From Pleurodeles waltl (taxonomy: Eukaryota; Chordata; Amphibia; Caudata; Salamandridae), in NCBI RefSeq assembly GCF_031143425.1, contig NC_090451.1, forward strand, positions 660,204,575 to 660,268,574: a stretch of DNA of 64,000 bases. Direction: 5' to 3'. Shown here piece after piece: positions 20,866-32,997 of this stretch; within the stretch, counting starts at the first letter, position 1; each line of letters opens with the position of its first letter. The notes beneath the pieces were generated by a model. It made no database searches and was not told the DNA's origin. It saw nothing but the letters and a program-made list of their open reading frames with translations. Made by a program: the position numbers and the translations under genes.

Positions 20866-20885
20866 TAATCGCTCTCTCACAGTCC

Positions 20886-20909
20886 CACATACACACACAC
20901 ACACACACG
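20886..20909. repeat. (CA)n microsatellite
   Basis: About eleven AC dinucleotides directly beyond MITE copy B. Confidence 0.95.
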
Positions 20910-22867
20910 CTCCGATTTAGGTCCTTTTCAGGGCAAGTTTTATTATGAACTTTGCATCAGAAGAGAGACATCCTGTGATTTAGAGCTCTGCAGGAAAAAA
21001 GTTTTTTTTACCTGGATGTAGCTGACAAGTCAACCAGCCTTATTTGGGGTTCCTCTACAGGGATGGCTTATTGTTCACCTGGCAGGAAAACGAAGTGCCT
21101 TGATTCAGTGTGCCTTGGAAGGCTTGGACGTGAGGAAAAACTTGGCCATAGCTGTCAGGGAATGTCAGGATCTGAGGCCCCTGAGACAAAGAGAAATGTA
21201 TTAATAGCTTCTTTTGTCCTGAGCAAGACAACCTCATTGAAAGATGCTTTACAACGCAGGGACGTTATCACTTACCTGGTGTTAGGTTATCTTCTCCCAA
21301 CAAGAAAGAGAGATGCTTGCTTGAAATGGCTTGTTCAGTTAATGATGTCTGTACAAGGCCTCGAGGGTTTGAATTGTTCGGACAAAAGCTTCGTTCGCAT
21401 TGTGGTACGGTTCATGCGTGGAACGGCTGGCCTTCCGCCACAAATGAGATGTTGCTCCTTATGAAACTGCTCAGGTAGCCAGGGTTTCCAAATAATGAAT
21501 TTGTGACCTGGGAAGAGTATGGTAAGCTGTTCCGGTGATGGTGATGTGAAAAATAAAACACATTAACTTGTTTTTTATAAAACGTGATCTGTGTAGAGAA
21601 TAGATAACAGCGGGTAGAGTGCACAGCAATACTACATTTTGAATAATTTATTCACTGGTGCGCTTCACAGTATAAAGAAGACGTTCAGGGGCTTGAGAAG
21701 TTTGGTAGAAGGTGGTTAAAGTGTTCGGGCTGAGCCTTGAACAGGGAGGGACTGCTTATAAGTTTAGAGTGAGTGTGACAAGGCGACCTTTTCCTGTTAT
21801 TTAGACATTGGTTTTGCATGTGTCTACCAGGCAAGAGTAAACCCTGACATTCAGACAATGGTTTTGGCACTCTGAAACATTCCTTTGGAATTGGCATGTC
21901 ACCTGAATCGGGCGAGATGACGCAGCCCAAAAAAACACTCTAATATGTGTGTAAAAGGCCACTATAATTAGATAGGTGTTTTTCACCAAGCATGGACTTC
22001 ATTGATTTCCCATTGTGCGGGAAGCAGCAGCCAAGTGCCACTGCCTAAGCCTAACACCACCTGCCGACCTCCCCTGCACCTTACACCCCCTGTCGAAAGA
22101 CTGTCCACGAGGCCTGCCAGTAAACCCAGCCACTGGGCTGCCTCATCAACACGTAGGTACCCTCTGCTCACAGCAACCAATGGTAAGTTGGCACATCACA
22201 CTTCCTCTTTGCACCCACTTCCGTGGACAAAGCCCCAGCAAACAGGGCTGCCCAACTCAGTTCTGCCACCAGCAAAGAGGCTCACCCAGCTCCACGCTTC
22301 TCACCCACCCATGCCGTCACCAACCTGCACCAACACTGCATAGGCTTGCCTTCAAGGCCTTGTCTTTACTGCCCACTGCCTGGCCTTTTTAGGGTCGAGC
22401 CTGCGAGTGCATGCGCTAGTGCATGCGTCTCGCTTGCGAAAGACTGCTGTTTTCAGTAAAGGGGTAGGAGCCCACCTTTCGCCCACCCTTTGTTGGTTTG
22501 CATTTCCATTCCTCTGTGTGGAGCAGGGACCAAGCACTGATGGATTCAACGTAATTAGTGCCCGTCCGCTGCTCCTAATGTGATCGAGGTACTATTTTGT
22601 TATTTTTAACTTTTGCCTTGCAGACAGGCGGCTTGTGATTGACAAAATCATGCCCAGAAGGACAAACAATATTGCAAAGTTTTTTGTTAAAGTTAACTTT
22701 CTTTGATTTTGGCAAGTCTTTTCTTATCACTTTACACTCAGGTTTTCTTTTGTTTTTGCTCGTGGATGCTGCTCAAAAGATAACACTTAACTTGTTCAAA
22801 ATATTGCAAAGCAACTGTTTATTATGTGTAATTTCTGAAATGAAGCTTTAACACATAATTGTGTAGT
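20910..22867. other. unassigned DNA
   Basis: No domain-bearing frame was found. C-rich stretches at 22030-22350 give open frames on several phases with no recognisable protein. At 22400-22425 there is an imperfect repeat around 'gcatgcgctagtgcatgcg'. 22395-22560 may be part of an unidentified SINE or retroelement UTR. Confidence 0.35.
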
Positions 22868-25185
22868 ACACTCCAATCCACCCCACTCCAATCCGCACCT
22901 CTACAACCCACCCCAGTCCTCCTCACTTTATCCCACACCAATCCATTCAACATCAATCCAAACCACTCACCACAATCCAGTCCACTCCAACCCACCCCAA
23001 TCTAATGTGCCTCACTCCAGTTCGCCCCACTTTAATAAAAAACAGTCTGCATCACTCCAAAACATTCCGCCCCACTCGAATTTGTCCCACGCCAATCCCA
23101 AACAATATGCTCCACTCCAATCCGAAATATGCCCTACTCCCATCTGCCCCACTCAACCCAAAACATTCTACCCCACTCCAATCTGCGCCAGTCCAAAACA
23201 GTATGCCCCCAGCAATCTACTGTGCTCGAATCAAAAACAGTCTCCCCCACTCCAATCCAAAACAATTTGCCCCACTCAGCCCACCTCACTCCAATCTGCC
23301 CCACTTCCACCTGCTCCTCTTCAGTCCAAAACAATCTGCCCCACTCCAATCTGCCTCACTCCAATACAAAACATTCTGCCCTGCTCCAATCCCCTCCAGT
23401 CTGACCCACTCCAGTTCAAAACAATCTGTCCCACTCCAATCCACCCCACTCCAATACAAAATAAAACGCTCCAGTCCACCTCACGCCAGCCGTCACCCCA
23501 ATCCACCCCACTCCAATCCACCCCACTCCCATCCAATCCATCCTACACCAACCCATTCCACCCCACTGCAATCCACCCTAGTACAGTCTGCCTGACTCCA
23601 ATCTGCCCCACTTCAATCCAAAACAATTTGCCTCACTCAAGCCTGTCCCACTGCAGTCTACCCCACTCCAATCTGCCCCATTCCAATCCAAAACTATCTG
23701 CCCACTCCAAACCAGAACAATGTGCCCCATTCCAATCCACTCCACCCCAATTTACCCCACTCCAGTCCACCTGGCTACAATCCAGTCCACCCCACACTAC
23801 CAGTCCACCGCACACCAAGCCAATACGCCCCAATCCAACAAAGTGTAAGTATCCCCTCCAATTCACTACGCCTCACCCCAATCCAGTCCATTCCACCCCA
23901 CCTCACTCTAGTCCAATCCAATCTACTCCAGTCCAGTCCACTCCACTTCAGCCCACTCCAGCCCAAACCATCCTACTCTGATCCAACCCACCCTACTCTG
24001 GTCCAACCCACTCCACCACACTCCAATCACATCCACCCCGCTCCAGTACAGTCCACTTTAATCCACGCCAGTCCAGTCCACATCAATCCACCCTGCTTCA
24101 GTCCAATCCACCCAACTGCAAAACACATTGACCCCACTTCAATCCAGTACACACCTCTCCAATCAATCCACCCCCACAGCAATCCAATCCACCCCACTTC
24201 AATCCAATCCACCCCAATCCTTCCGACTGCAGTTCACCACACCCCAATCCAATCCACCCCACCACATTTCAATCCACCCCACCCCAATCCACCCTACCCC
24301 CACTCCAATCCACCCACTCTATCTCAATCCAAGAAAGAAACAGGGACCAGGGCACTCTGAGTCTCTATAATAAATATATAGTCCAAGATGAGTAGAGTTG
24401 CAAGAAGTGTTTAATCCAAGAACAGACAACAGCCAACACGTGTTTCGTCCTAGCGGACTTTTTCAAGGCTCATAGATTCAGACTTGGATGAAGACTAGTT
24501 TCACTAGGGCTGCTGTAGCCCCTAAAATATAGCATTGGTTCCAATGTTAATAGTCAGTCTTGCCATATTTTGTGGCTGGTACTCCTGTCTTTAGCACTAT
24601 GCGGCTTGCCGTACTCGTGAGTATTGGTCAAATGGTATATCCGTAGTTACATATAATGATGGACACGGGGTCCCTCTGGGCCCAACCTTATTTCTTCCAG
24701 TCACTGTACGTTAAGTAATGCGTCAATCAGTGCGGAGAGTGCATGGACAGCGCGTGATAACGCTGTCTTGTTGCCGGTCTATCTCAATCCAGTTCACCCC
24801 AGTTGAGTCCACCCCACTCCAGTCCATCTAGCCCACCCCACTCCAATCCAATCCAATCCACCCCAGTGTAATACACCCCACCCTTATTGCTGCAGTCAAA
24901 ACCACCCACTTATCCCAATCCAATCCACCCCACTCGAATCCACCCCAATCCCATCCATTTTACCCCATTTCAACCTACCCCACTCCAGTCCAATCCTCCT
25001 CACACTAATCCACCCCACTCTTATACACCCATTCCACCCCACTCTATTCCAATCCAATCCACCCCGCTACCTCAGTCCACTCCAACCCACTGCACTCTAT
25101 TCCACCCCACTCTACTATACTCGGCCACTGAACTCCACTCCCTTCTACTCAATGTTGCAGCACTCTACTCCCCCACTCCACTAAT
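22868..25185. repeat. CCANY pentamer satellite (G-poor strand)
   Basis: A simple array built from CCACT, CCAAT and CCACC pentamers, often as ccactccaatccacccc. The + strand is nearly free of G. Interspersed 'aaaacaatctgccccactcc' blocks at 23060-23720 indicate a local ~25-45-bp higher-order unit. The array is split by a retroposon at 24332-24777. Lack of stop-forming words leaves long open frames in all + phases (for example 23007-23981); these are artefacts of composition. Confidence 0.93.
24332..24777 (-). mobile_element. retroposon inserted in satellite, 14-bp TSD (possible Penelope-like fragment)
   Basis: The 446-bp body is flanked by perfect copies of tctatctcaatcca (24318-24331 and 24778-24791). 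A target duplication of this length indicates target-primed or similar retroposition. The body is unlike the satellite. Its reverse complement contains GTCC-GCTA-GGAC followed by GAAAC, as in stem II plus the GAAAC core of hammerhead ribozymes carried by Penelope-like elements, but the CTGATGA core is absent. Family assignment is tentative; the insertion itself is clear. Confidence 0.8.
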
Positions 25186-25189
25186 ACTT

Positions 25190-28100
25190 AACCATTCGCA
25201 GGCTGCAGATCACATATCTGCAGTACTACTACTGGTACAATGGTATGAACTCCTTCATGGGTTAAACACTGCTTCTGCAGTAGTACTAACATTGTAGTGG
25301 TAGAGGACTCTAGCATAGGCCACATATCTGCAGTACTACTACTGGTACAGTGGTAGGAACTCCTGCATTGGCTAAACACTCTGCTTCTGCAGCAGTAGTG
25401 GCAGTGTAGTGGTAGTAACTCATGCATGGACTGTAGAGTTTCCTCAGCAGTACTGTAATCCTACAGTGATAATCACTATTCCATGGGCTGCAGGCCACAA
25501 CTCCACAGTACTACTAACATTACAGTGCTAGTAACTTCTGCAAGAGCTGCAGTCCCCTTCCTCTCGAGTACTATAACCCACGCAATGTTAGTAACTCCTG
25601 CATTGGCTGCCCAGTCTGCCTCTGCAAAAGTAATAATACCTAAGTGGTTATTATGCCTGCATGGGCTGATGAATCCGACCCCAAAGAAATACTACCACTA
25701 CAATGGTTGCAACTCATGCATAAACCACAGAGCCCGCCTCGGCTGTACTGCTAATTTTACCGTGAGAATAAGTCTTCCTTGACTGCAGACCACACCTCTG
25801 CAGTACTACTAACCCTACAATGATTGTAACTCATGCATGGGTGCAGACCACACACCCTCAGTACTACTAACCCCCAGTAACTAACATGCATGGGCTGTAG
25901 ACCACACCTCCGCAGTACTACTAACCCTACAACGATTTTAACGTGTGCATGGGCTGCAGACCATACCCTGCAGTACGGACCCTACAGTGATTAACTTGTG
26001 CATGGGTTTAGACCACATCCCTGCAATACTAATAATCCTACAATGATTATAACTTGTGCATGGGTGCAGACCACACCTCCGCAGCACTAGTAACCCTATA
26101 ATGATTGTAACCTGTACATGGGATACAGACCACACTTCCGTAGTGCTGCTAACCGTACAATGATTCTAACTTTTAATGGGCTATAGACCACATCCCTGCA
26201 GTACTGCAATTCCAACAATGATTGTAACCCATGCATGGACTGCAGGCCCCCCTGTACTACTAATCTTGCAATGATTGTAACCCTTGCATGGGCTGCAGAC
26301 CACACCCCTGCAGTACTACTAACCCAAAGTGACTAACATGCATGGGCTGTAGACCACACCTCCTCAGTACTAACCCTACAACGATTTTAACTTGTGCATG
26401 GGCTGCAGACCACGCCCCCGCAATACTAATAGCCCTACAATGATTATAACTTGTGCATGGGTGCAGACCACACCTCCGCAGCACTATTAACCCAATAATG
26501 ATTGTAACCTGTACATGGGATGCAGACCGCACCTCCGTAGTGCTGCTAACCGTACAATGATTCTAACTTGTGCATGGGCTGTAGACCACATTCCCGCAGT
26601 ACTACTATTCCTACAATGATTGTAACCGATTCATGGACCGCAGACCCCCCCCATACTACTAACCCTACAATGATTGTAACCCTTGCATGGGCTGCAGACC
26701 ACACCCTCGAAATACTACTAACCATACAATGATTCTAACTCATGCATGGGATGCAGTCCACAACCCCATAGTAATACTAACCCTACCTTGATTGTAACCT
26801 GTGCATAGGCAGCAGACCACACCTCCACAGTACTCCTAACACTACAATGAATATAACCAATGCATGGACTGCAGACCACACCTCAGCAGTAGTACCAGCC
26901 CTACAATGATTGTAATCCATGCATGGGATGCAGTCCATGCCCCTGCAGTACTACTAACACTACGATGGTTGTAATTCATGCATGGGTTGCAGACCATACC
27001 CCAGCAGTACAACTAATCCTACCATGATTGTAACCCATGCATGGGCTGCAGATTGCACCATCTCAGTACTACTAATGCTACCATGGTTGTAACCCTTGCA
27101 TGGGCTACAGGCCACTCCTCCGCAGTACTGCTAACCCTACAGGGATTGCAACATGTGCATGGGCTGCAGACCACACACCCTCAGTACTACTAACGTTACC
27201 CTTGCATGGGCCGCAGGCCACATCTCCACAGTACTGCTAACCCAACACTGACTAACGTGCATGGGCTGCAGACTACACCCCCTCAGTACTACTAATGCTA
27301 CAATAGTTGTTACCCTTGCATGGGCTGCAGACCACACCTCTGCAGTACTGCTAATCCACCACTGACTATCTGGTGCATGGGCTGCAGACCCTACCTCTGC
27401 AGTACTACTAACCTTACAATGTTTCTAACACATGCATGGGATGCAGTCCACAACCTTGGAGCACTACTAACCCTGCCGTGATTGTAACCTGTGCATAGGC
27501 TGCAGACCACACCTCCACAGTACTATTAACCCTACAATGAATGTAACCCATGCATGGGCTGCAGACCACACCTCCGAAGTACTTCTAACTCTACAAATGA
27601 TTGTAACCCGTGCATGGGCTACAGACCATACCCCGCAGTACTACTAGCCCTACAATGATTGTAATTTGTGCATGGGTTGCAGCTCACACCCCAGCAGTAC
27701 TTTTAATCCTACCATTATTGTAACCCACGCTTGGGTTGCAGACCACACCCTCTCAGTACTACTAATGTTACAATGGTTGTAAACCTTGCATGGGCTGCAG
27801 ACCACACCTCCGCAGTACTGCTAACCCTACAGTGATTTTAACATGTGCATGGGCTTCAGACCACACCCCCGCAGTACTACTGATGCTACAATGGTTGTTA
27901 CCCTTGCATTCGCTGCAGACTACACCTCCGCAGTGCTACTAACCCTACAATTACAGTAACTCATGCATGGGCTGCAGACCACCCCCGCAGTACTACTAAC
28001 CCTACAATGATTGTAAACCGTGCATGGGCTGCAGACCACACCCCTGCAGTACTACTAACCCTACAATGATTGTAACTCATGCATGGGCTGCAGACCACCC

Positions 28101-28400
28101 CCGCAGTACTACTAACCCTACAATGATCGTAAACCGTGCATGGGCTGCAGACCACACTCCTGCAGTACTACTAACCCTACAATGATTTTAACTTGTTCAT
28201 GGGCTGCAGACCACACCACTGCAGTACTACTAACCCTACAATGATTGTAAACCGTGCATGGGCTGCAGACCACACCCCTGCAGTACTACTAACCCTACAA
28301 TGATTTTAACTTGTTCATGGGCTGCAGACCACACCACTGCAGTACTACTAACCCTACCAGGATTCGAACCCGTGCATTGGCTGCAGACCCTACCTCTGCA
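25190..28400. repeat. 57-59-bp minisatellite array (~3.2 kb)
   Basis: About 55 units of 'ctgcagaccacacc.ctgcag' followed by 'tactactaaccctacaatga' and 'ttgtaac..gtgcatggg'. The left units are strongly diverged (25190-25700). The right units are nearly identical and show a two-unit period of about 118 bp (27960-28340). This gradient is typical of recent homogenisation at one end. The last unit carries ggattcgaaccc (28360-28371), the reverse complement of a tRNA B box, where other units have decayed forms such as gattgtaaccc. Confidence 0.93.
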
Positions 28401-29329
28401 ACGGTATTAGCGCTGTGCTGTACATCAAATATCTTTTTACTTGCGAGGGCACGACAACAATATTGAACCCTGCATCAGGCCCATAACAACGCCTTTTACA
28501 CCATAAAAGGTCATACTTTATCAAATTAATATATAACCTTTGGAACAGATTTCTCATAAGCGTTCTCACATGAATTGAAGACAGGAAAAACTGCAATCAT
28601 GTAATTTCATGAAATACTGACTCTTTCAAGAGAAGAAATATCTCCAGAGGCATTTGGAAGAGTTCATAACTTTTCACGCTTGCTTTCTTTTTCTAGTGGG
28701 ATCATAAAGGGATTGACGCTTTTGTACGAAAACATAATTCATAATGACCTTTCTGAAGGATAAAGATATAAAACAGCTGCAGCATTAAACGTGCTGATGC
28801 CATGAACACCAAGGAGAAATTTGGGTTTTTAAACAAGAAATGAAGTCATTAGCCACCCTATGATAAACACCACAATTATAGTCGGCGCAAAAGCCAGAGC
28901 TGGTTGGTATTTAAAAAAATAAATAAAAGGCAGACCATTAACTAAAACATTTTAATACACACAACGCACATTATTTGTACAGCAGCACACATTTGTATGA
29001 GTTACACTTCCGTATACCATCACTTCTTGGTTTTGAAATTATGCCGCATATGTTTTTTTTTCGATTCGGCGAGTCCTGTTTTGTCTAGAAATCAGGATGC
29101 AGTGGTTGTTTACCAAAACGAGAATGCATTTTTTTTCTTGAACTAATAATGTGTTTACCAGTTTTTTCCTAAACTCACAAATACGTACTTTAGTCATACT
29201 TTATGTATCTGTTTCATGACTCAGGTGTACTGACGATTTATTCTTTTAACTTATCAATTCTCTACTAGATTTCCTGGCTTCCTCAAAATAAAGTTGCTGA
29301 CATTACAAAGGAACTCCCCTTACTGCTGA
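28401..29329. other. unassigned AT-rich DNA
   Basis: No repeats, RNA genes or protein motifs recognised. T- and A-rich runs occur near 29040-29160. Confidence 0.4.
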
Positions 29330-29515
29330 TGGCATCACACAGCTGCTTCTATAAATGGTGCTGACATCACTGAGCACACATTTCACACCTGATAATATCA
29401 CAGAGCTATTTCTCGCGGTGTTTTTCACATCACAGAACACCTTTAATATCTGATGTAATCACATAAGAGCTTCTGTCAATGCAGATGACATCACAGAGCA
29501 ACTTGCTTTACCTTG
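29330..29515. repeat. short minisatellite, ~30-35-bp unit
   Basis: About six units of 'ctgatgacatcacagagc' with variable tails, at about 29325, 29352, 29389, 29428, 29450 and 29484. The TGACATCA core resembles a CRE/AP-1-type half site; this is a sequence resemblance only. Confidence 0.6.
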
Positions 29516-30590
29516 TCTCGCCGATATTCTTCTCTAACTCCAGATCACTTGTATCTGGGTCATTAAGTCCAACAAAGGTTGTCAGGTTATGTCATCGCTG
29601 TATTTCTCACATGGTCTAAGCTTTTTTTTAAAACTTTTTTGTGGTGTTGGGTTAGCAGTACATTCCTGCAACACTTTCACCGTATTTACAATATAAACCA
29701 CATTTCTTGCAAGACTACAACAGTAGCAGTTTTCAGTGAAATATTCCAGAACACATTCGTTGCATAATATGGCTTTACTGAAAATTGTTTTCTTATGTTA
29801 CTACTTAATAGAGCACCATAATATAGCCTTTGTGTTGAGGTTGTACTGCAGATTGTTATTTACTACCTATTTACTTTGAATAACAATTTTCATGTTAATC
29901 TTCTGTAAAAATGCTTCTATTAACATTTATCATGTCAGTGCACATTGGTTTAAGCATGGCACAAGGATCCAGTATTAGGCAGCTCGATGCCATCTTGAAG
30001 GAGGAACCATTTGTTCCTCTCGACAGAATCTGAAGCATTACTACCAATTGTAGTCTCTTCTCTGTCATTGACGCCACAGATAGGTTTCTCGAGCTGACAC
30101 CTTGCTTTCGTTATGGGGTGTGATATTGGCCATGCGTTTCACAAACTGCAGGTGGTACTCCTTCTTAAGAGTGCTCTGAAGTGAGTCTAGTAGATTTTAA
30201 TTTCTCTCTGCTTATATGCGTCATTTCATCCATGTAACAAGATCATACCAACTCCCTGCTACTAGTTGTGAATTACTTGCAAAGAGATCCAATTAGCACT
30301 TTTCATTCATGTGCACAGTGCATGGAGTGAAAACAAGTGCTCCAAGAGAATATTTCTATTTTTTCCTACCAAACTCTTCCTTGGTTCTCCATAGCATTTT
30401 GTTATGGCACAGTCTCTCTTTGAAAGATTTTCACCAAGAATATAATTTACACAACAGCACAGTTTTATTGAACGCTTGTCAAGCAGATTCATATTCCTCG
30501 TATCCCCTCTGCAAATCCACCCTACCCGCCCCCTCCCCCCCTCCGCCGCGATGGCAACAGTTGCAAAGAATCATGGGGTAAAATTTGATA
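29516..30590. other. unassigned DNA
   Basis: Nothing recognisable apart from a C-rich tract at 30518-30545. Confidence 0.35.
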
Positions 30591-30619
30591 CTGACTTACC
30601 TTTCCTTCCACAGGTATCG

Positions 30620-31130
30620 GCTGTTGCCGGCATGTGTTTCAATCGTATGAAATCATTGAAACCTTTATTTAACCTCTTGCCGCTAGGAAAGCAGTTGCTT
30701 TGCCTCATCAAGATTAAGCAAGTCTGTATGCAGGCTGTTCAAAACGTATCATTGACAAACTTCAGATGGTACAGAATTAAACTACTAGACTGGTCCTACA
30801 ATTGCCTAAGAGAAACTCTGCATCAGCTGCACTCAATAAGTTGCCCTGGCTCCCAGTCCATAAGAGGATCCTTTTCAAACTACTTCTGTTTCACCATAGA
30901 GCTTTCAACCGTTCTGGTCCAAAATACCTTAGTAGCCGGTTTTGCAATTATGTGCCCCAAAGAATATTAAGATCCTCCTCTGAGAATCTCTCGAAACCTC
31001 CTCCGTTTCGATTAAAATCCTGTGGTGGAAAGTTTTTTGCAGTTTTAGGCTCAAAAGCTTGTTACTTACTTCCCAGGAACACGCCCACTATCAGATCTGA
31101 ACCATTGTCCAAAAAATAAGTTAAAACCTG
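30620..31130 (+). pseudogene. L2-like LINE reverse transcriptase, C-terminal fragment
   Basis: The frame at 30802-31119 gives the end of an L2-type ORF2 protein. The conserved landmarks are WLPVHKRI, KYLSS, LRSSSENL, a lysine-rich stretch before SCGGK, and LLPRN. Upstream, in another frame (about 30720-30800), lie 'QAVQNVSLTNF' and 'HQLHSI', the diverged 'LQ-VQNAAAR' motif of the same protein. The element is 5'-truncated, has at least one frameshift and is non-functional. Confidence 0.75.
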
Positions 31131-31139
31131 GCTACTTCA

Positions 31140-32925
31140 TGCCCCCAATTCATTCTGCATTTCATTAATCTAACGTTTTCTGTTATTTCAGGGAATCAAC
31201 AGTTCTCTAAGCATAGCAGCAGGATGCTCTCTTCAGAGTGACAGTTGTGCGCTACAAATAACAATTTTATTCATTTATTCACTTCCTTTATTACTACATC
31301 ATCATATAGAATGCTTAGTGTCTTGGCTCTTTATTTCTGTCACATTTTCAGAGAATATTGACCTTGTCCATTACTGACCATCGTGGTAAAAAGCAGAGTC
31401 CTTGCTGTTTGCTGGATTCTGATCCCAGTGCCTCGTAGAGCCCTTCTTTAAAGAGCAGCACCCCCTGATAACAGTTCTTCTAATAGTAGCTTGTTTAGTA
31501 TAGCTTTACGACACTGTCCTGAGGCTTCTTGAAGCTGTAAAATAGGGGTTATTACCAATGGTTTTCATCCGTCTGATTGTCAGGTCTTCTTACATGTTTC
31601 GCTGTACTTCCAATTTTGTAGGTCAGAGACTGGGCACACTTGGGTTTCGTTCCATCCTGCTCTTTATGTTGTGTGAATGGAGCATGAATGGTTTTGGAGT
31701 AGCCGCTTCATGTCTTTCCATTATCTCACATGCACACTTCAGCATGTTCCCTGGACTCATGTGGACAGCGCAATACAGTATGACAGGTGTTTAATATTAG
31801 TAATTTAAGACATTGGAAAATCACAGAGGGTCTCCAAAACCAGGATCTGAGTACCCACTAGAGACTTCTGGTTTCATTTCCCATGGCTTCCAGTCAGCAG
31901 TCTCTCTAAGACGAACCACCTGCTCCCTGCAAAGAGGAAACGTCAAAGCTGTTCGCACCATCCATTGGAAAAGAAAGGCTCAAAAAAAGGTCCCATACAA
32001 TTGTTCCTGAAACCCTCTCATTATGAGATTGCTAGATGGCGATAGTGAGTTATGGTTTTGTCTTTGCAGTAGGTCTGCTACCTGAGGTTGATTACTCTTG
32101 ATGTCATGTGTGAAGTCTAGCAGTATTCCTTTGTGGGTTCCCATTTCCCCTCTCACCTCAAGTGTCTGAGGGACCTTTAAGTGTATATTTAGTTGTGTCC
32201 GCCTGAGCCTGCCAGGGCTGCGTGTGTAAGAGTGCCTACAGAGCATTACCCAGTCCTTGTCTTCCTCATTGGAGAGAATATTAAATCTCACCACTCCAGC
32301 AGCAATACCTGATCATCAAACATGACCTCTTGAAACAGCTGGCTGGGCATAGAGCATGTCTCATTCTGTCCAGCAGCGGAATACTATTCATCATGATAGC
32401 TAGATTGTGACTTCCAACCCACATCTGGTCTGCTCCGAGAATGTGTTCAAGCTGATTGGCTGCAACAAGTGTTTAAACCCGGTTTCAGCTGATTAGCAGT
32501 GGGTTTGTAGGCCGTCTGCCATACTTCGGAAACACAAGCTGAATATTCAATACCACCCTTTAAAACGTTGCACTGAACGATGGACCGTGAACTGTTGGGT
32601 CTTCCTGGTATGGCCTAAAGTGCTGTCTCTTTCCTCAAGGCTGGGACTGTGCATGAAGTTATGGCATAAGCCTTACATAGGTCTGTCAGACTGCTAAATG
32701 GAAACGAAGTGCAGTGTGGCTGGAAATCAGCCACAGGATACCACAGAGGCAGCATAGGAGCAATCTGAAGCCCACTAGACCCCTCACGGATTTAAAGTTC
32801 AGATCAGCTGCCCTGGAGCAGTGATTCTGGATGGTGAACCACCCACCATGCACCGCTGAGGGGTTCTTTGCTAAGTGTGGATTCCCTTGCATCATCCTTA
32901 GTGCCTACTGGGCTACACCTGGTGT
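31140..32925. other. unassigned DNA
   Basis: Scattered short frames only. No recognisable repeat family or exon. Confidence 0.35.
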
Positions 32926-32927
32926 GG

Positions 32928-32997
32928 AGTGAGTGTGTGTGTGTGCGTGCGTGTGTGTGCGTGCGTGTGTGTGCGCATATGTGTGTGTGTGTGTGTC
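32928..32997. repeat. (GT)n/(GC)n microsatellite
   Basis: An alternating purine-pyrimidine run, mainly GT with interspersed GC steps, about 70 bp. Such runs can adopt Z-DNA. Confidence 0.95.

Noticed and set aside
22868..24360. Long open frames (up to 324 codons at 23007-23981) rich in Pro, Ser, Asn and His
   Set aside because: They lie in the CCANY satellite, are open in all three + phases because the composition lacks stop words, and show no domain or start context.
25190..28400. CRISPR-like array of ~59-bp units
   Set aside because: Units are contiguous without unique spacers, and the context is eukaryotic; this is a minisatellite.
28350..28400. Functional tRNA gene on the minus strand
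   Set aside because: Only a B box is present; no A box at proper distance, no acceptor stem or full cloverleaf.
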